Assembly: GCA_002705575.1 (NCBI GenBank)
Contig: PAHI01000037.1
Coordinates: 1-10,067, forward strand
Direction of reading: 5' to 3'
DNA: 10,067 nt
Origin: Fidelibacterota bacterium
GTDB lineage: Bacteria > Marinisomatota > Marinisomatia > SCGC-AAA003-L08 > GCA-002719095
A program made the position numbers and the translations under genes. This document shows, one piece after another, positions 1 through 7,941 of this stretch. A model generated the notes under the pieces. The model ran no database searches. It was not told the DNA's origin and saw nothing but the letters and a program-made list of their open reading frames with translations. The first letter of the stretch is position 1, and every line of letters starts with the position of its first letter.

Positions 1-627
1 CCATTCTAAATAACATCCAGGATCTAATTTATAAATATTTTCCCATATTGTATTAGGAGAGGGTACATAACCAAAAATGAAATATTGTATTAATGAATCT
101 CTACTAATTTTTTTTGCGAAATTTGGAGTTTTAGTCAGTGATTTAATTTCTGAGGCAAAATAGAAAATATTATTTTCAATAGTGTAAATGAATGGTTTTT
201 TTCCAAATCTGTCTCTTGCAGCAAACAATTTTTGAGTTTTTTTATCCCAAATTACAAATGCAAACATGCCTACAAATTTATTTAAACATTTCGAGCCCCA
301 CTCATGAAATGCAGCTAGTAATACTTCTGTATCAGAACATGTTATAAATTTGTAACCTTTTAATTTTAGTTCTTCTCTTAATTCGACATAATTATATATT
401 TCGCCATTAAAGGTTATCAGGTATCTTGACAAAAATTCCATTGGCTGACTTCCATTTTCAATATCAATAATTGAAAGTCTAGCATGAGCTAGATAACCAC
501 AATTCTGATCTAGCTTTTTTATGCTAATGGAATCTGGACCTCGGTGCTCAATACAATTAATCATTTTTTTAATAATTATTGAATCTTGGTTGATATAAGA
601 TCCAACTAAACCTGCAATGCCACACAT
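1..627 (-). CDS. asnB: Glutamine-dependent asparagine synthetase (AsnB-type), N-terminal part, cut by window edge
   Basis: The reading frame is open from the ATG at 627 to the window edge, giving 209 residues. It begins MCGIAGLVG, so Cys2 is the expected N-terminal nucleophile of a class II (Ntn) glutaminase once Met is removed. Other glutaminase motifs follow: HRGPD (28-32), AHARLSIID (47-55), FNGEIYN (73-79), SDTEV (98-102), RDRFGKKP (138-145) and FASEIKS (157-163). The family releases ammonia from glutamine and passes it to a C-terminal ATP-pyrophosphatase domain, which here lies beyond position 1. It may be ordinary AsnB, or a uronamide-forming homologue such as WbpS or WbtH of O-antigen loci; the surroundings favour neither decisively. 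It is separated from the upstream operon by 116 bp with its own possible promoter. No Shine-Dalgarno is seen before the ATG. The family call is firm; the substrate is unknown. Confidence 0.93.
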   Translation of the reverse strand, partial: MCGIAGLVGSYINQDSIIIKKMINCIEHRGPDSISIKKLDQNCGYLAHARLSIIDIENGSQPMEFLSRYLITFNGEIYNYVELREELKLKGYKFITCSDTEVLLAAFHEWGSKCLNKFVGMFAFVIWDKKTQKLFAARDRFGKKPFIYTIENNIFYFASEIKSLTKTPNFAKKISRDSLIQYFIFGYVPSPNTIWENIYKLDPGCYLEW

Positions 628-653
628 AGAAATAAGTTTAATTTTTTTATTAT

Positions 654-681
654 ATTATACAAATGATTATTATGTTCAGAA
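654..681 (-). promoter_or_regulatory. Candidate promoter for the asparagine synthetase gene
   Basis: On the minus strand a perfect TATAAT (659-654) lies 26 bases upstream of the ATG. A weak TTCTGA (681-676) stands 16 bp further upstream as a possible -35 box. Transcription would start near 647 and leave a leader of about 20 nt. In DNA this AT-rich a TATAAT can arise by chance and the -35 matches only three of six positions, so this is tentative. The rest of the 628-743 gap shows no convincing terminator hairpin or small gene. Confidence 0.3.
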
Positions 682-743
682 TAATTTTTCTTAATTATCT
701 GTATTGGACAAGCAAATTGTAGCTTTATTTAAAAACAACAGGA

Positions 744-2201
744 TTATTTATTAATTTTTTTTACAATTCTGTTAAATTCTTTATAGATCTCTCTATCAAT
801 TTTTAGAATATCTTCATTTCTACTTTCTTTGGTCCAAAGTATTTTTTCATTATCTCTTATTGAGGTTCCAGATATCACAGCAGATCCATATTTGAATACT
901 TCTATTTCCTGCTGCTTGACATTTTCTAACGTCCATTTTCTTCTTAATACATCTCCTAAATCACTGATATCATCAACTTTATAAATTGTATTAATCATTG
1001 AATAAATAGGATGGCCAAATAAAATCACTTTTTTTCCAATTGATGCAGCTTCAAAACCTGTTGACCCAGTTACAGTAATTATAGCATCAGATTTTTTAAG
1101 TACTTTATGAGGATTAACTTTGTACGAAATTAAATGAACATTAAATATTTTACTTACTTCCCTATAAAAACTTATATCATTTCTTCCTGCCATAGAAGGA
1201 TGTTCTCTTACAACAAGTTTAAATCCGAAGGGTATTTCAGCTGAAATACTTTTTATAAAACTGAGAGTGTCATAGTATTTTAAACCCCTAATCAATAATG
1301 ATGCTTCGGGGATTAAGCTCAAAGGTAAGTAAATATATTTTTCTTTTGGAAGTTCATTTTTCAAATAAAAATGTTCCATTTTCGTTGTGAAAATAATTTT
1401 TATATTTTTTAATATAATTTGAAATTTGTTTGGATGAATAAAAGATTGTGATTTATTACTTTTCAATAAATTAAATAAAAAACGAGTAATATTTTTTAAA
1501 TTGAGCTGCTTGTCTGCTATAATTGCCTTCTGAAAATTGCTTTCTATCTCATTTTTAATATTATTATTAAGCTTTGCTGTGAAACTATTAATTATTTCTT
1601 TTCCTTCTTTTGTAATGATGCCTTTTTTATAAAAATCTAAAATTTGAGGATGAAAATCTCTATTATTATCAATAAGGGACCATCGATAATCTAATCTTGT
1701 TTCAAATGGTGTTATAAACCTTTTTTTATATCTCTTTGAAAAATAGTAAAGTGCTTCACTTACAGGAGAAGCACAGGTGTACGCGTATATAATATCATTA
1801 TTAATAACATAGCTTTCTACAAATTTTACAATTCCACATATTTGGTTAATTATTTCAGATTGTGAAAATCTTCTCGAATAAGCTAAGTTGCTTGTGTGCT
1901 GTACTAGGGTGCGTTCACAATATGCTATATGTGTTAAACTATGATCAATTTTACTTTCTATTAAGTCTATTTCCTCCTGACTAAAATTTTTTTTATTGTT
2001 ATATAGATCATCAATTAAGTCCTCTATGCATATAATCTCTTCATAAAGAGATTCATTATGCTTCCTTAAGAAATTGAAATTCTCTCTACCATACACAAGT
2101 TTTGTAATTTTGCTTTCTGGATTTTCATTTTTAATGAGTTTGCACATAGCATGTGTCCTTTGAGTAAACCCTGAGAAACCTGTGAAAACTAAAATGTTCA
2201 T
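744..2201 (-). CDS. Capsule polysaccharide biosynthesis protein, KpsS-like candidate glycosyltransferase
   Basis: A 485-residue protein. The C-terminal half carries the best-conserved signals: VREHPSMAGR (331-340), then a beta-alpha unit with VNPHKVLKKSDAIITVTGSTG (362-382) leading into FEAASIGKKVILFG (383-396). This HP...GR, then 'TGSTGxEAxxxGKxVxxFG' pattern is typical of the nucleotide-sugar-binding half of capsule proteins such as KpsS and related GT-B-like surface-carbohydrate proteins. The N-terminal half opens with a Rossmann-like strand (MNILVFTGFSG) but is otherwise divergent, and 200-290 is Lys/Asn-rich. No signal peptide or membrane helix is apparent, so it is probably cytoplasmic, acting on a membrane-linked glycan. 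It starts 6 bp after the stop of the acyl-ligase fusion and is the last gene of the coupled group. Which sugar it would transfer, or whether it acts as a transferase at all, cannot be told from here. Confidence 0.72.
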   Translation of the reverse strand: MNILVFTGFSGFTQRTHAMCKLIKNENPESKITKLVYGRENFNFLRKHNESLYEEIICIEDLIDDLYNNKKNFSQEEIDLIESKIDHSLTHIAYCERTLVQHTSNLAYSRRFSQSEIINQICGIVKFVESYVINNDIIYAYTCASPVSEALYYFSKRYKKRFITPFETRLDYRWSLIDNNRDFHPQILDFYKKGIITKEGKEIINSFTAKLNNNIKNEIESNFQKAIIADKQLNLKNITRFLFNLLKSNKSQSFIHPNKFQIILKNIKIIFTTKMEHFYLKNELPKEKYIYLPLSLIPEASLLIRGLKYYDTLSFIKSISAEIPFGFKLVVREHPSMAGRNDISFYREVSKIFNVHLISYKVNPHKVLKKSDAIITVTGSTGFEAASIGKKVILFGHPIYSMINTIYKVDDISDLGDVLRRKWTLENVKQQEIEVFKYGSAVISGTSIRDNEKILWTKESRNEDILKIDREIYKEFNRIVKKINK

Positions 2202-2207
2202 ATTTAT

Positions 2208-4823
2208 CTATCTTTTACGTATAAATTTTGCTGGTACCCCTGAAAAAATACCAGAAGAGGGTATACTACCTGACGCCAGTGAATTGGCACCTATTATGCT
2301 CCCTTTGCCAATGAAAGTGTTCATAACGACAGTAACATTTGAACCAATCCAGACATCATTTTCTAAAACTATTTTGCCGTGTTTAAAATTTTGATCAGCT
2401 ATGTATCTTCCATTTTTAAATAAGTGCTCTGATGAATTTATTACACAATATCCCCCTATCATGCATTTAATTCCAGTAATAAAATTACCTCCAGAATTAA
2501 TGATTGTTCCCTTTCCAACACTTGTCGATCTTCCAAGAACTATTGAGCCGTTTTGAGCTGCAATAAGTCTTACATCACTATCAAGATATGCATCTTTCTC
2601 TAATATAATTTTCCCATTCTCTCTTATTCTTAAATCGGTATTCTTACCTATAATTACGTTATCTTTAATCAATATATTGCTAGGCTTTCCTTTTAAATTG
2701 AATGAAATATTTCCTAGTATTTTTACATTTTTACCTACCGAGATACCAAATAACTTCATTAATTTCTGATATAATAAATTAGATTTAAAAGGAAAATTAT
2801 TTAGAACAAATTCCGAAAATGTTTGAGTAATTTTTTTTGTTGGCTGCGATACTTCCTCAATATCATAACTATCATCATGGTAGGGAATTAAATTATTATT
2901 AGTTTTATAATCTTTTATTGTACTTGAGGCTCTTTCAATAGTGTAGAAATAGTCAAAACTAACTAAATGATCTGGCAGTTTTAGATCAAACTTTTTCTCA
3001 ATTGCGTTAATAAAATCGATAAAGGCATAAGAGTCTAATATTCCCGTCTCAAAAAGATTAGTTTGTAAAGTTATATTATCATTATCTTTTAAAGTAGAAA
3101 CTTCGTATATAATTGAGATTAGTTGTTTTTCGTCTTCATTCAAATTATTTAATTCTAGCATTAATTCTTTTTTAAATTTATCATTTTTATACGCTTCTTT
3201 ATTTAAAGATCTTGAAATTTTACCCGCTGTTGATTTTATAAGTGTTCTCTCAGGTAAGATAAGAATGTCAGAAATTGAGATATTTAACTTGTTAAATACT
3301 TCTTTTTTAATTGATAGCTTATCAACTTTATTTATATTATTTTCTACAGCCTCGGCTAATACTATTAATTTTTCACTACCAACTCTATCATCAAAGATAC
3401 CAAAAGCAACATTCCTACCTTCAATAAGGAATTCATTATCATTCAGAATTGACTCTACATCTTGAGGATATATATTTTCTCCACCTATTATGATAAGTTC
3501 TTTTTTTCTTCCTGTTACATAAATTTCATTTTGATATATAAATCCAAGATCTCCTGTATTAAACCAATTTTCGTAAAATGAATTTTTAGTTAATTCATCA
3601 TTATTAAAATATCCATCAAAAAGGCTATCACTTTGAATATATATATTGCCTACATTACTTTCATTTACTTCATTTAATTCATTATCAAGAATTTTTATTT
3701 TATTATTTCTCAGTGGTAAACCCGAACTTGCTAATTTATAACCATTTTTTTCAACGATAATTTTATGGTTTTGTTTTAATTCTTTAAAATTAATATCTAA
3801 AAATTTTAGCTTTCTGTTTGTGCTTGCTGCCATATAAATCGTGTTCTCGGCCATACCATAGCAATTTTGAATAATATCTTTTCTTAAATTAGTATTGCTA
3901 AAGTGATTTAGAAAATTTGAGATAGTTTTATAAAGAACTGGCTCTGAGCTGCAAACCATATACTCTATTGAGGCTAAATCATATTTATTTGCTTCATTTT
4001 TATTAATGCTTTTTGTTAAATGTCCAAAGGCAAAATTTGGTTGCCATAAATGAGTGCATTGATATTCGTCAATCTTTTCTAATAATATTTTTGGATTAGC
4101 AACCCATTCAAAAGGAGACATTGAGACAATTTCAACTTTCGTGAATAAAGGCATCATCATGCAAGCAATTAATCCCATGTCATGATAATGAGGAAGCCAT
4201 GAGATGACTCTGCTTTTTTTTGATTCGAACTTTACATGCAAATTATAATTGTTTATTTGATTAAATAGTGAATTTGCAGATATTTTCACCCCTTTTTTTG
4301 CGCCAGTTGTGCCAGAAGAAAATTGCAGAAAAGATTCTTTATTTTCATATTCAAGATTAACCTCGGACATTTCATTCTCACTATCAATATCCGAAAAATT
4401 AATAATCTTTTTTTTTGCTATATTTTTATTATTAATTAAAACTTGTGCTACATCATTAAATGTAACAACTAGATCAATATCATTAAATTTCATTAAATCA
4501 TCAATTGATTTTAAAAAAATCTCTTTTTTTTGCTTTGCTGATGGATAGGCATAGAAAGCTGGGATCGCACCGTAGATCATGCTTGCTAAAAATGAAGCAT
4601 ACGTATCAATAGACTCATTTAATATAATTAAAATAGTAGAAGTACTTTTTATGTTATTTTTTTTGAAAAAATTTAGATAATTATTTATTCTATAATAAAG
4701 ATCTTTATAAGTGTAATGTTGATCTTTTGATTGATTAATTATCGTCAAAAATTTAAACTCTAGATCAGAATTTAAATTCTTATACAACTGAGATACATTT
4801 CTTATTATTATATTGTTATTCAT
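2208..4823 (-). CDS. Trifunctional fusion: acyl-AMP ligase + acyl carrier protein + left-handed beta-helix acyltransferase
   Basis: An 871-residue protein with three modules. Residues 1-550 are an ANL adenylating enzyme resembling fatty-acyl-AMP ligases: phosphate loop SSGTTGAKKG (169-178), SWLPHYHDMG (208-217), CYGMAENT (321-328), TGDLG (423-427), GRKKELIIIGGENIYPQDVE (438-457), and a likely catalytic Lys535 in STAGKISR. Residues 565-645 look like a carrier protein, with the phosphopantetheine attachment Ser598 in GILDSYAF. Residues 695-871 are hexapeptide repeats (left-handed beta helix), ending in VWIGSNVTVV and SGVPAKFIRKR as in LacA/NodL/CysE-type acyltransferases. One chain could therefore activate an acid as its adenylate, load it on its own carrier and transfer it to an amine or hydroxyl, probably of a sugar. 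By analogy, the Vibrio cholerae O1 tetronate genes encode comparable ligase, carrier and transferase functions as separate proteins. The start overlaps the preceding gene's stop by 8 bp (ATGAATAA). The acyl group is unknown. Confidence 0.9.
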   Translation of the reverse strand: MNNNIIIRNVSQLYKNLNSDLEFKFLTIINQSKDQHYTYKDLYYRINNYLNFFKKNNIKSTSTILIILNESIDTYASFLASMIYGAIPAFYAYPSAKQKKEIFLKSIDDLMKFNDIDLVVTFNDVAQVLINNKNIAKKKIINFSDIDSENEMSEVNLEYENKESFLQFSSGTTGAKKGVKISANSLFNQINNYNLHVKFESKKSRVISWLPHYHDMGLIACMMMPLFTKVEIVSMSPFEWVANPKILLEKIDEYQCTHLWQPNFAFGHLTKSINKNEANKYDLASIEYMVCSSEPVLYKTISNFLNHFSNTNLRKDIIQNCYGMAENTIYMAASTNRKLKFLDINFKELKQNHKIIVEKNGYKLASSGLPLRNNKIKILDNELNEVNESNVGNIYIQSDSLFDGYFNNDELTKNSFYENWFNTGDLGFIYQNEIYVTGRKKELIIIGGENIYPQDVESILNDNEFLIEGRNVAFGIFDDRVGSEKLIVLAEAVENNINKVDKLSIKKEVFNKLNISISDILILPERTLIKSTAGKISRSLNKEAYKNDKFKKELMLELNNLNEDEKQLISIIYEVSTLKDNDNITLQTNLFETGILDSYAFIDFINAIEKKFDLKLPDHLVSFDYFYTIERASSTIKDYKTNNNLIPYHDDSYDIEEVSQPTKKITQTFSEFVLNNFPFKSNLLYQKLMKLFGISVGKNVKILGNISFNLKGKPSNILIKDNVIIGKNTDLRIRENGKIILEKDAYLDSDVRLIAAQNGSIVLGRSTSVGKGTIINSGGNFITGIKCMIGGYCVINSSEHLFKNGRYIADQNFKHGKIVLENDVWIGSNVTVVMNTFIGKGSIIGANSLASGSIPSSGIFSGVPAKFIRKR

Positions 4824-6069
4824 TAATACTTAAGCTGTTCCAAAAGTTATTTGCAACTTTCATTTTAATTTTTTTTTCATTCATAATTTTTAAATTCTTT
4901 TTTGCATACTCAAGTCTATCCATTCCAGTTAATGCTGAGGTTATTCCATCAGTTGATCTAACTAGGTTTAAAGCTGAAATGTAATTATTTTTGCTATTAT
5001 TTTTATTTAATATATTTAATTTTTCATTAATTGAACTTTTATTATTCCTGGAGGCTATAAGGAGTTCAAATAATTGTATTATTGAATTTTCACTCACCGG
5101 TAGTGATATATTGGCCTTACCAGTATTATTTAAGCTTTCACTCTTCCCTGCTTTTCTAAATAGTGTATCTAGATTTATTAATCTCTCTATATGACCTTCG
5201 TAAAGTGGCGCACTGGCAAGTAAATCTAGTTTATTATTTTTAATTAATTCTAAAATACTTTTTTTATTTCCTTTTTTCTGTGCAATATATGGCATTCCTA
5301 CACTTAGTGGAGCCTCAATAAATTTTAAATTATGATTTTTTCCACCAACATTTTTTGCTGCATTTAAAATGTTACGAATTTCAACATAAATTTGAGAATT
5401 TTGTTTTCGTCTAAAACCGGCCCAACTTGAAATGCCATAAGACAATATCTTTTTATTTCTGACCGCTTTCTCGAAAAAGTCAAATAACAATTCAATTTTA
5501 TCATATGCTTTCTTTTTTTCGTATAGCATAAATACAAACTCAATATTATGAATTAAATATGTATCAATACCCTCTAAACCTAAATTTTCTAATGATTGAT
5601 CAAGCTCCTCCTCTATAAATTTTAAATTAATACAATGAGTATAATTAAATATTTCTTTTAGATTTATATTTCTTTTCTTAACTAATTCAGATTCTACATA
5701 TTTCTTTTTGTCTTTCTTATCTGGAAAAGATATAAGGCCACCTTTCGTGCTTATAAATATTTCATCACGCTTGATCTTTTTATCGTTAATTGCATCTTTT
5801 ATTACTTTTCCTAATATTTTTTCACTCCTCATTGATCTATATCGAATGGAAGTATCAAAGACATTAATACCTTTTTTTAATCCATAACTTAATGATTCAT
5901 ACCATTCTTCATCTCCTTTGGCGCTATTTTCACCTTTATATAAACCCATTCCTACACTTGATAAATAAAGTCCATCCTGAGAAAGATTATAGAAACTTTT
6001 TAAATTATTTTTTTGTGCTCTTAACGCAAATCTTTTTGTTCCTGCGATGGATGCAAACATATTTTTCAT
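4816..6069 (-). CDS. Aldo/keto reductase with extended termini
   Basis: A 417-residue member of the aldo/keto reductase superfamily. The four catalytic residues are present: Asp72 and Tyr77 in NVFDTSIRYRSMRSEKILG, Lys109 in ISTKGG, and His174 in TYLIHN. Later conserved pieces are ILSYGISSWAGFR (208-220), LDLLASAPLYEG (281-292) and a C-terminal GITSALTGMDRLEYAKKNL (375-393), the segment that usually contacts the NADP(H) phosphate. Such enzymes reduce aldehydes or ketones in the cytoplasm. It is about 90 residues longer than usual: there is an N-terminal extension of about 30 residues, a Lys-rich insert near 116-140 and an Asn/Ser/Lys-rich insert near 340-365. The start codon overlaps the upstream stop by 4 bp (ATGA); a second Met at codon 4 is an alternative. 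Its place between a ligase-like and an acyl-transfer gene suggests that it makes a hydroxy-acid or sugar intermediate, which is an inference. Confidence 0.87.
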   Translation of the reverse strand: MKNMFASIAGTKRFALRAQKNNLKSFYNLSQDGLYLSSVGMGLYKGENSAKGDEEWYESLSYGLKKGINVFDTSIRYRSMRSEKILGKVIKDAINDKKIKRDEIFISTKGGLISFPDKKDKKKYVESELVKKRNINLKEIFNYTHCINLKFIEEELDQSLENLGLEGIDTYLIHNIEFVFMLYEKKKAYDKIELLFDFFEKAVRNKKILSYGISSWAGFRRKQNSQIYVEIRNILNAAKNVGGKNHNLKFIEAPLSVGMPYIAQKKGNKKSILELIKNNKLDLLASAPLYEGHIERLINLDTLFRKAGKSESLNNTGKANISLPVSENSIIQLFELLIASRNNKSSINEKLNILNKNNSKNNYISALNLVRSTDGITSALTGMDRLEYAKKNLKIMNEKKIKMKVANNFWNSLSINE

Positions 6070-7931
6070 TTAAATTTAACTTTTAAGTCCCCTATATTAT
6101 ACTTTATTTTCATATCTCTTTCGTTATCAAGATCAAGAAATATTTGCGATGACATAAGCATTGTTAATTGCTTATGAAGATCTTGTTTGCCAGTGATATG
6201 ATTCTCAATGAGAGTTGCCATATATTCTTTGTTAATATAGTGATTTTTAGACTCATTTATTCCAGTAACGAGAACTTTATTCACAAAAGCTTGATATTCA
6301 GGATAAACTCTTATCCATTCCAAAAAATTGGCATCATATTTATTGGATGGAATGTATTTAGTCTTCTCACTATCAAACCATATACGGTTTAGTTTTTTTT
6401 CTTCATCTTTTACTTTTTGTATATATTTTTTTGTTTCTGGAGGAAGTAATTTTGCAGGTTGCATAGTTGAGTCATAAGTAAATTCTGCGACTTTTAAATC
6501 TAATTTATTTAAAAGTTTTATTCTAAATAAACTATCTTTTCGCAAATAAGAAGGTACTTCTGATATTTTTTTTAAAAAATCGTTATCATAAGTTGGAAGC
6601 AGTAAGTCAAAAATATATAGTGGGTATACTAAATTATAATTATACCATCTCTTAATTCTCACCTCGAATGATAATGCGTCATTAATGTCAGCGATCGTGT
6701 CACCTTCTATGAGATCTATTTGAGTTTTCAAAAGTTCATAACAATAATCATATTGATGGTTAGCATCATTTATATTATTAAAAATCTTACGAAAGTTTTC
6801 TAACGAGAAATTAAAAATATTGTCTTGATAAAATTTTAAAAGTTGAGATTTACTTTTCAATTTATAAACCTCATCATTCGAGAAAGTGCTGCCCAAAACT
6901 AGATCTAGCGCTGAACCTAACATTAAATAGTCTGCACCTGATTCTTTTTTTATTGAGTTAAATAAATGTGGTTGAATACCATGCTTAAATAGTGATGCCC
7001 CTGCTGAGTAAAATAAACCATCTCTGGCATGATCAATAAATAACGATTTATCTAAATTTATGTGATAGTGTTTATAGCCGTAAAAATTGCATACTTGTTT
7101 TGCAATATGGCTTTCAATAGAATTTTTTGGACCATAGGTATACGGATAAATATTTCCTTTATATTTTTTGACTAGAGAAGAAAAGACCAACCTTGAGTCT
7201 ATTCCACCTGACAGACCTAATGCTATACTATCTTTATCTCTTAAACGAATATTGCAGGCATTATTAATACTATGATAGCAATTTTCCAAAAGTTGTTTTT
7301 CAGTACTCTCAGATGGTTTGAAACTAAATGGTTTATTTTTATAATATTCTATTTTATTTTTTGAAAATTTTATATTTGCCCCAGGTTCAAGTCTTTTTAT
7401 ATCTTTATATCTAGTATCGTTATTAAAGCCTCTGCCACCAATTAATATCCATGAGAATAAGTTTTCATAATTAATTTTTGAATTAGTACTATTTACATTG
7501 GATAGAGAAAATATATTCCAGGAAATAAAAAGGCTTTTATTTACCTTTTTATAATATATTGGAATTAAAGCGTTATCATCTAAATATATTGAAAATGATT
7601 TTTCAAGATAATTTATAATTATGATGCTATAAATGCCATTAAGACTACATAGTTTTCTGTCATCACCTTCTTGAAGATGTCTATGAATTTTTGAAAAAAT
7701 ATTTTCATTTTCACTATCATAGATATTACCTAAAATATAAATATCTATATTTTTGGATCTTTGAAATAATGGTTTTTTTTCGCTATTGAATAAGTGAAGA
7801 AAGATGCCATTTTCATTTATTTTATTATAAATTAACTCTGGATTATTCATTTCATTAATTTCGGACTCTGCAAATAACGCAATTTTCTCTTTAGATAATT
7901 CAAAATTAATTACTCCGTTTATACCTATCAT
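6066..7931 (-). CDS. Asparagine synthetase-like protein lacking the glutaminase cysteine
   Basis: A 621-residue two-domain protein. The C-terminal domain carries the ATP-pyrophosphatase loop LGLSGGIDSRLVFS (238-251) and GSALDLVLG (339-347) where asparagine synthetases have their acidic GxGxDE-like loop. The N-terminal ~200 residues keep the Ntn fold outline: an LGNIYD element (67-72) where NGEIYN is expected, SLNGIYSIII (96-105), and LDDNALIPIYY (117-127) in place of RDRFGxxPLYY. However, the protein begins MIGINGVI, so the catalytic Cys2 is Ile, and the expected Arg and SDTE motifs are also absent. An in-frame TAA at 7946-7944, with no start codon between, rules out a longer Cys-bearing N-terminus. 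Beta-lactam synthetase and carbapenam synthetase are known relatives that lost this cysteine and form amide bonds without glutamine. By that precedent this protein may adenylate a carboxylate for an internal or external amine. It overlaps the next gene by 4 bp. Confidence 0.88.
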   Translation of the reverse strand: MIGINGVINFELSKEKIALFAESEINEMNNPELIYNKINENGIFLHLFNSEKKPLFQRSKNIDIYILGNIYDSENENIFSKIHRHLQEGDDRKLCSLNGIYSIIIINYLEKSFSIYLDDNALIPIYYKKVNKSLFISWNIFSLSNVNSTNSKINYENLFSWILIGGRGFNNDTRYKDIKRLEPGANIKFSKNKIEYYKNKPFSFKPSESTEKQLLENCYHSINNACNIRLRDKDSIALGLSGGIDSRLVFSSLVKKYKGNIYPYTYGPKNSIESHIAKQVCNFYGYKHYHINLDKSLFIDHARDGLFYSAGASLFKHGIQPHLFNSIKKESGADYLMLGSALDLVLGSTFSNDEVYKLKSKSQLLKFYQDNIFNFSLENFRKIFNNINDANHQYDYCYELLKTQIDLIEGDTIADINDALSFEVRIKRWYNYNLVYPLYIFDLLLPTYDNDFLKKISEVPSYLRKDSLFRIKLLNKLDLKVAEFTYDSTMQPAKLLPPETKKYIQKVKDEEKKLNRIWFDSEKTKYIPSNKYDANFLEWIRVYPEYQAFVNKVLVTGINESKNHYINKEYMATLIENHITGKQDLHKQLTMLMSSQIFLDLDNERDMKIKYNIGDLKVKFK

Positions 7932-7936
7932 ATGCG

Positions 7937-7941
7937 CCTTA
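7937..7941 (-). promoter_or_regulatory. Shine-Dalgarno-like TAAGG overlapping the upstream stop codon
   Basis: On the minus strand TAAGG ends 5 bases before the ATG at 7931. Its TAA is the stop codon of the CapA-like gene, so termination upstream and initiation downstream share the same bases. This supports the 7931 start and translational coupling. It is the clearest ribosome-binding site in the window; most other starts here show no purine-rich site. Confidence 0.5.

Noticed and set aside
628..743. Terminator or small gene in the gap before the asparagine synthetase
   Set aside because: Only a 4-bp AAGC/GCTT pairing with a loose loop was found, and no frame with a convincing start and length.
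2182..2394. Plus-strand open frame of 70 codons
   Set aside because: It lies across the end of the acyltransferase module and the adjoining gene start on the minus strand, has no recognisable protein signature, and reads as a shadow frame of AT-rich coding DNA.
2208..4823. Reading the ligase-carrier fusion as a nonribosomal peptide synthetase module
   Set aside because: There is no condensation or thioesterase domain. The HDMG and YGMAEN motifs resemble acyl-AMP ligases, and the C-terminal partner is a hexapeptide acyltransferase.
3265..6392. Other plus-strand open frames (3265-3465, 4309-4548, 4991-5194, 5892-6086, 6168-6392)
   Set aside because: Each lies inside or across the ends of well-supported minus-strand genes with clear motifs. 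Their translations are Phe/Leu/Ser/Ile-rich, as expected for the reverse of Lys/Asn-rich coding sequence.
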